NCBI GenBank assembly: GCA_017545865.1
Contig: JAFWXO010000012.1
Location: 1 to 60,659, forward strand
Reading direction: 5' to 3'
DNA from: Clostridia bacterium
GTDB taxonomy: Bacteria > Bacillota > Clostridia > Christensenellales > Borkfalkiaceae
DNA length: 60,659 nt
Below, in pieces: positions 33,080 through 41,256 of this stretch. A program made the translations under genes and the position numbers. Below the pieces are notes generated by a model. The model was not told the origin of the DNA. It saw only the letters and a list, made by a program, of their open reading frames with translations, and searched no databases. Position 1 is the first letter of the stretch; each line of letters starts with the position of its first letter.

Positions 33080-34006
33080 ATGGCTTTTAAAGATAATAAC
33101 GGCGTTCAAGAAGACGTTTTATTTACAAATATCAACTCTGATATCAACACCGAAGTTTTATTCAAATCTATTGAAACGGAAGAGCTTGACTACCTTGAAC
33201 CTATTGCCCCCATGCCTGAGCCTGCCGAAGCGCCCGCTCAAAGCGTAGAATTTTTTACCGACATGGACATGATGGAAGAACCGCTTTTTGCTGACGTTCC
33301 CACCACTCCGCAAGCGGAAGACCTTTCAACCGAGCCCCTTTTAGATCATCACACCGATGAAGGCACGATTTTGGAAACCCCGCGTGAAGTCGTTGAACCT
33401 CAGACGGTTGTTGCGGAAGAAAACCTTGATTTCGTTGAACCTATCCGCCCCGACTTTGTTGACGAAGAAGTTTTATTTGACGAAGATCAATCGGCTACGC
33501 CCGAAGTTTTAGAAGCGCCAAGCGTTGTTAGCGCAGAACTTTCCGCTCTTGCCACCGCTCCGCAAAAACCCAAATATATTGAAAAGAACTTTGCTCAAAA
33601 ACTTTTAGAAGCAGATTACGAAATTATCAAGCGTTACGACGAACTTAAAAATTATATGCTCACTTTCAAGGGCGTAAAATCAAGAGTTTCTAACGACTTT
33701 GATAGTTTTAATATGGGCAGAACTCAACTTATCAAACTCGGCTACTCTACAAAATCACTTAAACTTTTCTTGAACTTAGATTACGCTCAAGTTGAAACAA
33801 GACTTAAGTGTAAAGACGCTGGTCACAAGAAAGCTTACGCTGAAGTTCCCGTATTTTTAAGAATAAAATCGGATAGAGCGATGAGAAACGCTAAATACCT
33901 TATCAATCAAGTGGCTGCTAAGTTTGAACTTAAACCAAACCCCAAAGCAGTTTACGTTGATAGCGTTAAGATTTTGAGAACTAAAGCAAAAACTTACGAC
34001 AACTAA
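33080..34006 (+). CDS. Acidic disordered protein with a conserved basic C-terminal domain
   Basis: The 308-residue protein has two parts. Residues 1-170 are acidic, rich in Pro, Glu and Val with repeats of the form EPIxPxP and EVLF, and probably disordered. Residues 175-305 form a basic domain that begins FAQKLLEADYEIIKRYDELKN and contains FKGVKSRVSNDFDSFN, LFLNLDYAQ and IKSDRAMRNAKYLINQ. I have the impression that this domain recurs in clostridial proteins, but its function is not known to me. AAGGAG lies seven bases before the ATG. A promoter (TTGTTT, 17 bp, TATACT) precedes it. Confidence 0.75.
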   Translation: MAFKDNNGVQEDVLFTNINSDINTEVLFKSIETEELDYLEPIAPMPEPAEAPAQSVEFFTDMDMMEEPLFADVPTTPQAEDLSTEPLLDHHTDEGTILETPREVVEPQTVVAEENLDFVEPIRPDFVDEEVLFDEDQSATPEVLEAPSVVSAELSALATAPQKPKYIEKNFAQKLLEADYEIIKRYDELKNYMLTFKGVKSRVSNDFDSFNMGRTQLIKLGYSTKSLKLFLNLDYAQVETRLKCKDAGHKKAYAEVPVFLRIKSDRAMRNAKYLINQVAAKFELKPNPKAVYVDSVKILRTKAKTYDN

Positions 34007-34007
34007 T

Positions 34008-34036
34008 AAAAAGCACGGCAATCGCCGTGCTTTTTT
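34008..34036 (+). terminator. Terminator of the 33080-34006 gene
   Basis: AAAAAGCACGGC-aatc-GCCGTGC is followed by T6. The 101-bp repeat begins inside its T run. Confidence 0.85.
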
Positions 34037-34130
34037 AGTTATGAGTTGGACACGCCAACGCTATGAGCGAACTGTTGTTCGCGTTATGAGTAATCTTTGA
34101 TTACGTTATGAGTAAACTATCGTTAACGCT
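34030..34130. repeat. 101-bp direct repeat, left copy: hairpin array with GYTATGA linkers
   Basis: It is identical base for base to 34680-34780. It contains four hairpins separated by GTTATGA or GCTATGA: GTTGG-acacg-CCAAC, GCGAAC-tgtt-GTTCGC, GTAATC-ttt-GATTAC and GTAAAC-tatc-GTTAAC (one mismatch). Both copies begin in the T run of a gene terminator and are followed by TAGGATTGA or TGGATTGA. Confidence 0.95.
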
Positions 34131-34178
34131 TAGGATTGAGTTTTATATAAATTAAATTCTTGCAGATTGTTTTTTCAG

Positions 34179-34379
34179 TTAAATAACTAAGTCTTTAATG
34201 TGCAAATCTAAAACTCTACAAATCTTAAACAACGTTGATACCTTTGTGTTGCTACAACCATTTAAAACACTATTAAGCGTTGCAACACTTATTTTGCAAA
34301 GTTTAGCAAATTTATTTTTACTCAAGTTGTTTTTTGCTATATAAAAGTAAATTTTCTCAGCGTCTATTAAACTTTTCAT
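34179..34379 (-). CDS. Small XRE/Cro-type regulator
   Basis: The 66-residue protein is little more than one helix-turn-helix domain: NLSKNKFAKLCKISVATLNSVLNG is the HTH at about residues 18-41. GGGGTG precedes the ATG. Its promoter is excellent: TTGACA (34420-34425) and TACAAT (34397-34402) with a 17-base spacer. The spacer is exactly the palindrome ATATACCGTTTGGTATAT. It is divergent from a second XRE gene, like the two arms of a phage-type switch, but no phage genes are nearby. Confidence 0.85.
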   Translation of the reverse strand: MKSLIDAEKIYFYIAKNNLSKNKFAKLCKISVATLNSVLNGCSNTKVSTLFKICRVLDLHIKDLVI

Positions 34380-34396
34380 ACTATCACCCCTTACGT

Positions 34397-34452
34397 ATTG
34401 TAATATACCGTTTGGTATATGTCAAGACTTTTTATTCCATTTGGAATATAAT
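34397..34452. promoter_or_regulatory. Divergent promoters with two matching operators
   Basis: Operator 1 is ATATACC-GTTT-GGTATAT (34403-34420), between the -35 and -10 of the minus-strand gene. Operator 2 is ATTCC-ATTT-GGAAT (34434-34447), overlapping the -10 TATAAT (34447-34452) of the plus-strand gene. Both fit ATWCC-RTTT-GGWAT, with centres 29 bp apart. One regulator probably binds both. Confidence 0.75.
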
Positions 34453-34458
34453 TATGCT

Positions 34459-34662
34459 ATGAATACGTTTGGTGAAAGATTAAAAGAATTAAGGCTTGAA
34501 AAGGGTTTAACTCAAACAGAACTTGCAAAATCAACTGGGTTTACTCAACCAGCAATCGCAAGGTGGGAAAATGCATTGCAAATTCCAAACGTTGAAACGG
34601 CTATTGTGTTTGCAAAATTTTTTGGCGTAACAACGGATTATCTTTTAGGTTTAGAAAATTAA
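34459..34662 (+). CDS. XRE-family regulator, probably leaderless
   Basis: The 67-residue protein from MNTFGERL is a classic XRE HTH: KGLTQTELAKSTGFTQPAIARWENALQIPNVETAI, then FFGVTTDYLLGL. I chose the ATG at 34459. An in-frame TTG at 34441 lies upstream of the -10 box and cannot be in the transcript. There is no Shine-Dalgarno. TATAAT ends six bases before the ATG, so the mRNA would start at or next to the A of the start codon. It is probably an autoregulator of the divergent pair. Confidence 0.85.
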   Translation: MNTFGERLKELRLEKGLTQTELAKSTGFTQPAIARWENALQIPNVETAIVFAKFFGVTTDYLLGLEN

Positions 34663-34686
34663 AAAGACGGCTTAGCCGTCTTTTTT
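34661..34686 (+). terminator. Terminator of the plus-strand XRE gene
   Basis: GACGGC-tta-GCCGTC is followed by T6. The second 101-bp repeat begins in the T run. Confidence 0.8.
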
Positions 34687-34780
34687 AGTTATGAGTTGGA
34701 CACGCCAACGCTATGAGCGAACTGTTGTTCGCGTTATGAGTAATCTTTGATTACGTTATGAGTAAACTATCGTTAACGCT
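34680..34780. repeat. 101-bp direct repeat, right copy: hairpin array with GYTATGA linkers
   Basis: It is a perfect copy of 34030-34130, exactly 650 bp away, with the two XRE genes between the copies. A GCTAAAT array follows it directly. Confidence 0.95.
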
Positions 34781-34793
34781 ATGGATTGATTTT

Positions 34794-34915
34794 TGAGCTA
34801 AATGTTGCTTACGCAACGCTAAATTACTTCGTAGCTAAATGTTTGCTAAAGCAAACGCTAAATGCAAAACGGTGTTTTGCGCTATGGATTGTTTTCTATA
34901 TAGAAAATATCCATA
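34794..34915. repeat. Hairpin array with GCTAAAT linkers (four units) and closing hairpin
   Basis: The units are GTTGC-ttac-GCAAC, TAC-ttc-GTA, GTTTGC-taaa-GCAAAC and GCAAAAC-ggt-GTTTTGC. A longer palindrome follows: TATGGAT (34883-34889) pairs with ATCCATA (34909-34915) around TTTTCTATATAGAAAA. That hairpin may also end rhaB transcription. Confidence 0.85.
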
Positions 34916-34932
34916 ACGCGTCTTTATTTGTT

Positions 34933-36318
34933 TTAAATTTCTACTACTTCAAAAGAATTCTTAACAACTAATCTTGCTTCGGGTAAATCTTTGATTTCGC
35001 CTGCGGAGATTATTTGAGCAAGCAAGTTACCAACGGCTGTGCCTTCGGTTGGGCCTGCTAAAACTCTCTTACCAGTATATTCTTTAGTGAGTTTATTGAG
35101 ATAACCGTCTTTACTGCCACCGCCAACGATGTTTAAAACTTCAAACGTTTTGCCGGTTACTTGTTCGGTCATCTTGATAGTTTCAGCGTAAATTGACGCT
35201 AAAGAACGATAAATAACGTCCATAATCTCGCCAACCGTTTGGGGAACGACTAAGCCGTAATCTTTGCAGTAGCCCTTGATTGTTTCAATCATACTGTCGG
35301 GCGCTAAGAACCTATCGTCGTTAAGGTTAACGATAGAACCCGTTGACTTGCACTCTATTGCAAGGTTCATAAGATCGTCGTAACTATACTTGCCGTTAAG
35401 TTCCTTCTTAACGCTTTGGATAGTCCACATACCCGTAATGTTTCTTAAAAATCTAATAGTGCCAGCGTAACCGCCTTCGTTGGTGGCGTTGAATTTATAC
35501 GCCTCTTCGTTGGTTATAGGAGCATTGAGTTCCGTTCCGAGAAGCGACCAAGTTCCACTTGATATATAAAGGGGTTGACCTTTAATTGCGGGAACTGCCA
35601 TTACCGCGCTTGCCGTATCGTGTGACGGGGGGAACACAACCTTAGTGTCAAACCCAACGATTTCTTGAATTTCCTTTTTCAAGTTACCAACCACTTCGCC
35701 CGGCTTATAGAGTTTGCCAAATATCTTTCTCGGATAACCAAGCGCGTCGATAAGTTCCCAAGACCAGTCGCCCGTCTTCGCGTCTAAAAGACCACTCGTT
35801 GAAGCGTGAGTGTATTCGTTCTTTTTAACACCGCTTAAAAGGTAGTGAAGATAGTCGGGAATAGAAAGCATAGTTTCCGCTTTTGAAAGTTTACCCGAAA
35901 TCTTATCTGCGTAAAGTTGATAAATGGTGTTGTATTGCGCGCGTTGAATACCCGTTACTTCGTAAAGTTTTTTAAAGGGAACAACCTTTTCAGTTTCAAG
36001 CATAGAAACGCTCGTTCTATCGTCACGATAAGAGAACACTTCGCTAATGAGTTTGCCGTCCCCGTCTAAAAGCGCGTAGTCAACGCCCCAAGTGTCAATA
36101 CCAACGGAATAGGGAACAACGCCGAGTTTACCGCACTCTTTCAAACCTTCAACGATGTTTTTGAAAAGTTCTTCAGTATCCCAAACAAGTTTTCCGTCAC
36201 GCTTAACAGCGCCGTTAGAAAAACGATAAATTTCTTTTAAAATAAGTTTGCCTTCTTTATACTCGCCAAGAATATGCCTACCGCTTGACGCGCCTATATC
36301 TACTGCTAAATAATACAT
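34933..36318 (-). CDS. rhaB: Rhamnulokinase
   Basis: RhaB phosphorylates L-rhamnulose in rhamnose catabolism. The 461-residue FGGY-family kinase has the N-terminal DIGASSGRHILG phosphate loop, SVGIDTWGVDYALLD, YRDDRT, the HDTASAV motif near residue 236, SSGTWSLLG and the C-terminal NIVGGGSKDGYLN adenine-binding region. The DTWGVD and GTWSL variants are those of rhamnulokinases. AAAGGAG precedes the ATG. No rhaA or rhaD is in the window. Confidence 0.93.
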   Translation of the reverse strand: MYYLAVDIGASSGRHILGEYKEGKLILKEIYRFSNGAVKRDGKLVWDTEELFKNIVEGLKECGKLGVVPYSVGIDTWGVDYALLDGDGKLISEVFSYRDDRTSVSMLETEKVVPFKKLYEVTGIQRAQYNTIYQLYADKISGKLSKAETMLSIPDYLHYLLSGVKKNEYTHASTSGLLDAKTGDWSWELIDALGYPRKIFGKLYKPGEVVGNLKKEIQEIVGFDTKVVFPPSHDTASAVMAVPAIKGQPLYISSGTWSLLGTELNAPITNEEAYKFNATNEGGYAGTIRFLRNITGMWTIQSVKKELNGKYSYDDLMNLAIECKSTGSIVNLNDDRFLAPDSMIETIKGYCKDYGLVVPQTVGEIMDVIYRSLASIYAETIKMTEQVTGKTFEVLNIVGGGSKDGYLNKLTKEYTGKRVLAGPTEGTAVGNLLAQIISAGEIKDLPEARLVVKNSFEVVEI

Positions 36319-36370
36319 AATTTGCTCCTTTAATATATATAATATATATTAACACTTTTAATTAGGTTTT

Positions 36371-37096
36371 TCAAGGTTTTTTGATAAGATTGTGCCTATC
36401 TTCGTTAACGAGCGCGTTAAAAAGATTGTCCTTTATAAGCGGATATTTTTTTGAAAGTTCTTCAAGCGTTAACTTAACTTCTTCCCTTTGAGTAAACTTG
36501 TCAACTGGGCAGGGGTTAACTAAAATAGGCTTATCTTTCGTGAAAGATTTGATAACGTGTTCTTTAACGTAAATCATAGGGCGAATAACCGTTAAATCTG
36601 CCTTTGAAAGATAGGTTACGGGTTGAAAAGTAGAAAGCCTGCCTTCGTAAATCATAGAAAGGAAAAAAGTTTCAATCAAATCGTCAGCATGGTGGCCGAG
36701 AGCAACCTTGTTACAGCCGAGTTTTTTAGCCGTTTGGTTGAGCGCGCCACGGCGCATATTTGCGCAGAGCGAACAGGGGTTTTTCTCCTTTCTTTCTTCA
36801 AAAACAATTTGGTAAATCTCCGTTTTTTCAACGTGATAAGTAACGCCAAGGCTTTCAACGTAGGCTTTTAAACTTTCTTCTTCAGCCTTGTCGTAATCAA
36901 TGCCCGTGTCAATTCTAACGGCAACGATTTCAAACGGCTCTGGATAAAAACGCCTAAGCCCAGCGAGAGCGGAAAGCATAGCGATGCTATCTTTCCCACC
37001 CGATAAACCAACGGCAATTTTATCTCCGCTTTCAATCATTTTAAAATCGCTAACCGCGCGGCGCACGGGCGACATAAGTTGTTGTAAAGTTATCAT
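36371..37096 (-). CDS. TtcA-like tRNA thiolation ATPase
   Basis: The 241-residue PP-loop ATPase has SGGKDSIAML near residue 34 and a CSLCANMRR pair near residue 107. The LGHHADDLIETFFLSM region follows at about 133-148. This is the pattern of TtcA, which thiolates C32 of tRNA using a [4Fe-4S] cluster held by Cys. The first PXXC-type Cys pair and a further Cys (NPCPVD) are all present. A related 2-thiouridine enzyme is possible. AAGGGAA precedes the ATG. Confidence 0.88.
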   Translation of the reverse strand: MITLQQLMSPVRRAVSDFKMIESGDKIAVGLSGGKDSIAMLSALAGLRRFYPEPFEIVAVRIDTGIDYDKAEEESLKAYVESLGVTYHVEKTEIYQIVFEERKEKNPCSLCANMRRGALNQTAKKLGCNKVALGHHADDLIETFFLSMIYEGRLSTFQPVTYLSKADLTVIRPMIYVKEHVIKSFTKDKPILVNPCPVDKFTQREEVKLTLEELSKKYPLIKDNLFNALVNEDRHNLIKKP

Positions 37097-37107
37097 TTTT
37101 TATTCCC

Positions 37108-37136
37108 TTGCAATATTTATACGAATATGATAAAAT
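37108..37136 (+). promoter_or_regulatory. Promoter of the COG2426 gene
   Basis: TTGCAA and TAAAAT are separated by 17 bases, 35 bases before the ATG at 37172. Confidence 0.55.
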
Positions 37137-37171
37137 AATTTATAAGTAAAATCAATCTTTTTAGGAGAATT

Positions 37172-37783
37172 ATGGGAGATTTTTTGCTAAAACTACTATC
37201 TGGGATAAACAACCCCGAACTTACCACCTTATTAGTTTCGGCGTTTCCGCTTGTTGAACTAAAAGGGGCAATACCTATCGGAACGGGGCTTGGGCTTTCG
37301 CTCGTTCGCTCGGCGCTACTTGCTTACGCAGGCTCTTCACTCGTTGTTATTCCCGTGTTTTTCTTGCTTATTCCCATATTTAACCTTTTAAAAAAGATTA
37401 AGTTTATTAAAAAACTCGTTCAAAAAATAGAAGCGGTGTTTAACAAAAAAGCGCAAGACTTAGCAAAGAAGAGCAACGGAGCGCCCGAAGATAAAGTTAG
37501 AAAGATTTTAATGATAGCGCTGTTTATCTTCGTTGCCGTTCCATTCCCCGTAACGGGAGTGTGGACGGGGACTGCAATAGCCGTGTTTTTGAATATGAAG
37601 TTTAAAGATTCCTTTTTGCCGATAATTCTTGGCAACTTGGTTGCAGGCTCGATTATAACGCTAATAACTTTCTTGTTTAAAGATTACGTTAACCTTATTA
37701 TAACCGCGTTATTTATAATTGCGATAATAATGCTAATTATCCTTATTATAAAGATAATAAAATCAAAACCTATTGAAGAATAA
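37172..37783 (+). CDS. Putative small multidrug export protein (COG2426/PF06695-type)
   Basis: The 203-residue membrane protein has about five spans. The family signature PLVELKGAIPIGTGLGLS is at about residues 26-43 and VAVPFPVTGVWTGTAIAVFL near residue 120. A basic cytosolic loop at about 75-105 separates them. The family name comes from early genome annotation and no transport has been shown for most members. AGGAG lies eight bases before the ATG. It is monocistronic. Confidence 0.85.
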   Translation: MGDFLLKLLSGINNPELTTLLVSAFPLVELKGAIPIGTGLGLSLVRSALLAYAGSSLVVIPVFFLLIPIFNLLKKIKFIKKLVQKIEAVFNKKAQDLAKKSNGAPEDKVRKILMIALFIFVAVPFPVTGVWTGTAIAVFLNMKFKDSFLPIILGNLVAGSIITLITFLFKDYVNLIITALFIIAIIMLIILIIKIIKSKPIEE

Positions 37784-37785
37784 AA

Positions 37786-37815
37786 AAAGAGTTTGGCTCG
37801 TTGCCAAACTCTTTT
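37786..37815. terminator. Bidirectional terminator
   Basis: AAAAGAGTTTGGC pairs perfectly with GCCAAACTCTTTT between two convergent genes. Confidence 0.85.
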
Positions 37816-37835
37816 ATTTTTAAATATCAAATGCC

Positions 37836-39011
37836 TTAGGTTAAATCAATTTCGCCGAACGCTAAACTGCCAAGGAGCGAATCAACGTCACCAAACTTTT
37901 TGCCGTTTAAGTAAAGTTTATCTTTGTTGCAACCTGCGAACGCGCTAATTTGAATTCTAATATCGGCGTTTGCAGTAACCTTTTTAAGATCGGAACAACC
38001 TGCGAAAACGCCCGTTTTAATTTCAGTAACTCCTGCGCCGATTTCAACGTATTTTAAGAGAGCGCAACTTGCAAACGCGTTGTTTCCAATATATTTAACG
38101 CTTGCGGGAATAACGAGCTTGATTGCCGATTCATCTTCAGTAACGTAGTTATAACCAAGGTAAGAACAACCGTTGAAAGCGCTGTCGCCAATAAATTCAA
38201 GGGCGCTACCAAACGCTACTCTTTGTAACGCAGAGCAACCAGCGAACGCATTGTCGTTAATAAAGGTAACCGCGGGGAGATTTACGGAAATGAGTTTAAC
38301 ACATCCCGAGAAAGCGCTTGCGCCAACGAAAGTTGCGTTATCCATAACGATTTCTTCAAGCATATTGAAACCGAAAAAAGCGCACTCGGTAACCTTTTCT
38401 CCAACGAAGGTAATCTTTTTAAGGTTTGAGGGAACTTTGAAAGTTAAATCAGTGGTAGTGAGTTCGTCATACGCCTTAGCAGTAACGTCCGTAAGACCTG
38501 CAACCGCCGTGCCAGAACCGAACACGAAACCTAAAACTCTTTCTTCGCCAGCAGCGTCAACCGACTTGCCGATGAAAGGAAGGTTGATGATTTCTTCTAA
38601 GTTAGCGCATCCTGAGAAAGCGCCTGCGCCGATAGTTTTAATCTTAGTGTCTAATTCAAACTTGATGCTCTTGATGATAATTCTATCTGCAAACGCTGCG
38701 GGGGCAATTTCTTCAACGTTCTTGCCGTTGTATTCGTTAGGAATAACGATATCTCTCTTACCGCTAACGGTAGAGAAATCGCCGTTTGCCATTTTAAGCG
38801 CGTCTTCACTCGTTACGGTGTAACCGGTAATTTTATAATATTCGTACTCTTCGCCAGCATCGTCTTCACCAGTTGCAAGTTCGTAAATAAACTCGCCGGT
38901 AGTAGCGTCACCCGAATCGCTCGTTTCGCCACCCTTATCGCACGCGATAAAGAAAACCGATAAACAAAGAGCCAAAATCATGGTTGTTAAAAGTTTAAAA
39001 AGTTTTGACAT
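37836..39011 (-). CDS. BspA-type leucine-rich repeat lipoprotein
   Basis: The 391-residue protein has a lipoprotein signal peptide (lipobox FIAC near residue 24). It contains about eight LRR_5 repeats of the form FxGCxxLxxVxLPxxVxxIGxxAFxGC. Examples are AGAFSGCANLEEI, ASAFSGCVKLISV, NAFAGCSALQRV and SAFNGCSYLGYN. Such proteins are surface-exposed in gut anaerobes and may bind host or microbial surfaces. It has its own TTGACA promoter. Substrate or partner unknown. Confidence 0.9.
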   Translation of the reverse strand: MSKLFKLLTTMILALCLSVFFIACDKGGETSDSGDATTGEFIYELATGEDDAGEEYEYYKITGYTVTSEDALKMANGDFSTVSGKRDIVIPNEYNGKNVEEIAPAAFADRIIIKSIKFELDTKIKTIGAGAFSGCANLEEIINLPFIGKSVDAAGEERVLGFVFGSGTAVAGLTDVTAKAYDELTTTDLTFKVPSNLKKITFVGEKVTECAFFGFNMLEEIVMDNATFVGASAFSGCVKLISVNLPAVTFINDNAFAGCSALQRVAFGSALEFIGDSAFNGCSYLGYNYVTEDESAIKLVIPASVKYIGNNAFASCALLKYVEIGAGVTEIKTGVFAGCSDLKKVTANADIRIQISAFAGCNKDKLYLNGKKFGDVDSLLGSLAFGEIDLT

Positions 39012-39091
39012 TTTGGGAAAAACTCCTTCAATACTGCATAGTTAATTTATTTTAACACTATTTTTCCCGTTTTGTCAATGCTTTTTAAAGT

Positions 39092-40525
39092 TTAATATAT
39101 TACTTCTGCTTTTCCTTGCACGAAATCTTTAAAAAATTTGCCCGCTCCACGCTTTTTCTTGTCAAAAACGCTAATAAAATCATCGGTTGTGGCATTTGAA
39201 AAGGCTTTTTCACTAACGAACTTTTTGAGCGCTTTTTTAAATTTTTTATCGCCGACGTAACCTTTTAATCCGTCAATCGCTATAAGCGAACGCTTATACG
39301 CTATCATAACGTATTCAATCTCGCTTGAAAAATCTTTTAGGTTTCGCTCCATAATAGGCGGAGTGGTAACCCCTTGATAAACGAGGGCGTTTTTAACGTC
39401 TAAATACTCGCGCTTTGCAGTTTTTACGTACTCGCCGTAATCTCCGTCCCCCCGATCGCTTAAAAAACTTATCGTTAAATACTCCGTAAGCCCCTCGTCA
39501 AGATACCCTATCTCGCTTTGGTTAACGCCAACTATCCCGTAAAACCATTGATGAGCCGTTTCGTGCGCAACAACGTAATCTCGCTCGCTGTAAGCGCTAT
39601 CTGAAATTAGGCTTAAACAGGGGTATTCCATACCGCCGTATAAAAAATCTCCTTCGCAAACGACGTATTCGCCGTAAGGGTATTTATAATACTCGTTTGA
39701 ATAATATTCAAGCGACTGTTTCGCCGTTTCAAGCGTTTTTTCGGGGTTTTCGTCATCGTAATAATAGTAAGAAATCTCAACGCCGTTATGGTTACATTTT
39801 GCAATTTCAAACTTTTTTGAGAGTACGAACGCTATTTCTCTAACGTTTTTTCGCTCGTAAGAATACTCCGTTTCTCCGCCCGACCAAACCGTTCCCGTTG
39901 GCGTTAGAGAAGACGCCACCGAGTAGTCTGACGGAACGGAAAGAGTTACCGTGTAGTCTTTACACTCAGAGTAAAAGGGATCGCCCGCTGGATAGTAAGC
40001 GTTAACTATAAATTCCCCATTTTCATAAATGCAAGGCGTTGGGTAAAAACCGCTTAAATTAACGGTATCATCCCCGTAGCCAAAGCGGTGATAAGCATTT
40101 GGCAAAATCGTTTTAAACTCAATATAAAGGCTCGATTTTTCCCCTTTTTTAAGTTGTTTCGTTAAAAAAACGGTTAGCGTTTGCTCGTTAATTCCGTTAA
40201 CGGTAAAACTTGCCTTTTCCCCGCCTTCTTTTACCGATAAAATATCGATATACCCCTTTGAAAAACCGTTTGGATACGCTAATGAAAAATCGCTTTCATA
40301 AACGGGCGAACTTCCCTTAAAAGCGTTTGGGTAAAGGTTGAAAACGCAAGTTGAAAGGTCGTTTTTAGGCGAAGTGAAAACGTATTCCATAACCCCGTCA
40401 ACAGTCATATCTTCGCTAAAAGTTAGGTAAAGATTAACTAAATTTCGGCTTTCGTTATCCTTTTTGCACGAAGATAAAACGGGCAAAAAAACTAAGCACA
40501 GTAAAAAGCAAACGATTTTTTTCAT
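39092..40525 (-). CDS. M1-family metallopeptidase lipoprotein
   Basis: The 477-residue protein has a lipoprotein signal (lipobox LSSC near residue 19). The catalytic HETAHQW near residue 317 and the downstream YLDEGLTEY give the full HEXXH-X18-E zinc site of M1 aminopeptidases. YGGMEYPCLSLIS is in the GAMEN-like position. The protein is short for M1 because it lacks the C-terminal helical domain, like other small clostridial members. It would act outside the membrane on peptides. Confidence 0.88.
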   Translation of the reverse strand: MKKIVCFLLCLVFLPVLSSCKKDNESRNLVNLYLTFSEDMTVDGVMEYVFTSPKNDLSTCVFNLYPNAFKGSSPVYESDFSLAYPNGFSKGYIDILSVKEGGEKASFTVNGINEQTLTVFLTKQLKKGEKSSLYIEFKTILPNAYHRFGYGDDTVNLSGFYPTPCIYENGEFIVNAYYPAGDPFYSECKDYTVTLSVPSDYSVASSLTPTGTVWSGGETEYSYERKNVREIAFVLSKKFEIAKCNHNGVEISYYYYDDENPEKTLETAKQSLEYYSNEYYKYPYGEYVVCEGDFLYGGMEYPCLSLISDSAYSERDYVVAHETAHQWFYGIVGVNQSEIGYLDEGLTEYLTISFLSDRGDGDYGEYVKTAKREYLDVKNALVYQGVTTPPIMERNLKDFSSEIEYVMIAYKRSLIAIDGLKGYVGDKKFKKALKKFVSEKAFSNATTDDFISVFDKKKRGAGKFFKDFVQGKAEVIY

Positions 40526-40568
40526 AAAAATCCCCCTAAGTTATATTACTTAGGGGTTTTGATTTTTA

Positions 40569-41237
40569 TTACTTATCGCTACCTATTAAATACTTATTCG
40601 GGTCTACTTTTACTCCGTTTTCTAAAACTTCAAAGTGAAGGTGCGCCCCGTCTAAATACTCCGTTTTGTTGTTGAGTGAAACGTAGCCGATGGCATCGCC
40701 CTTTTTAACTGACGCGCCTTCCAAAAGTTCTTCTCTTGCGTCAATGCTGTTGTAAACGCTTTTTAGTCCGTTGCCGTGATCGACGGTAACGGTAGTTCCG
40801 TTTATTTTTGAAATTTCAATGCTTTCAATAACCCCGTCGTAAACGCAAAAAACGGTTGCACCCTCTTCCGCGCCGAAATCAATGCCTTTATGCCCCGTGT
40901 ATACGCCTAAGGTTTGGTTGTATATAACGCTTGCGCCAACGTAATCTTTAATAATTTCGCCGTCAACGGGCATATCGAAAATTATAACCGTGGGTTCTGG
41001 CTCTTCGCTCGGGTTTTCTTCGCTTGGGTTATCGCTCGGTTTTTCTTCGCTTGGGTTGTCGCTCGGCTTTTCAGTTTCCACTTGCGCTCCGCCGTTAACT
41101 TCTAACGAGCCTTTAGAGTTTTCTGAAACGATTAAACTAACCGTTATTACAACTAAAACCGCAAGGCATAAAACGAACGCCAAATAATAAGCGTTTCTCT
41201 TGACAAAATCTAAAATTCTACTGTTGTTTTTTGACAT
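40569..41237 (-). CDS. M23 peptidase-domain membrane protein (SpoIIQ/LytM-like)
   Basis: The 222-residue protein has one N-terminal membrane span (about 16-36) and a low-complexity linker built of PSDNPSEE/PSEENPSEE repeats (about 57-83). The M23 domain follows, with HKGIDFG near residue 118 and AHLHFE near residue 198, which complete the zinc site. Size and topology resemble the sporulation protein SpoIIQ. A cell-wall hydrolase or regulator is the alternative. It is co-directional with the secreted protein at 41257, 19 bases upstream. Confidence 0.85.
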   Translation of the reverse strand: MSKNNSRILDFVKRNAYYLAFVLCLAVLVVITVSLIVSENSKGSLEVNGGAQVETEKPSDNPSEEKPSDNPSEENPSEEPEPTVIIFDMPVDGEIIKDYVGASVIYNQTLGVYTGHKGIDFGAEEGATVFCVYDGVIESIEISKINGTTVTVDHGNGLKSVYNSIDAREELLEGASVKKGDAIGYVSLNNKTEYLDGAHLHFEVLENGVKVDPNKYLIGSDK

Positions 41238-41256
41238 AAATTACCTCCGTTATGTA

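Noticed and set aside
34179-34662. Prophage lysogeny module
   Set aside because: The two XRE genes and operators look phage-like, but no integrase, replication, packaging or structural gene lies nearby. Housekeeping genes flank both sides.
34030-34780. Integron with attC sites
   Set aside because: The repeats have hairpins and flank a gene pair, but I see no RYYYAAC/GTTRRRY core pairs and no tyrosine integrase in the window.
34786-34971. Open frame of 61 codons on the plus strand
   Set aside because: It crosses a hairpin array and the end of rhaB and has no ribosome binding site.
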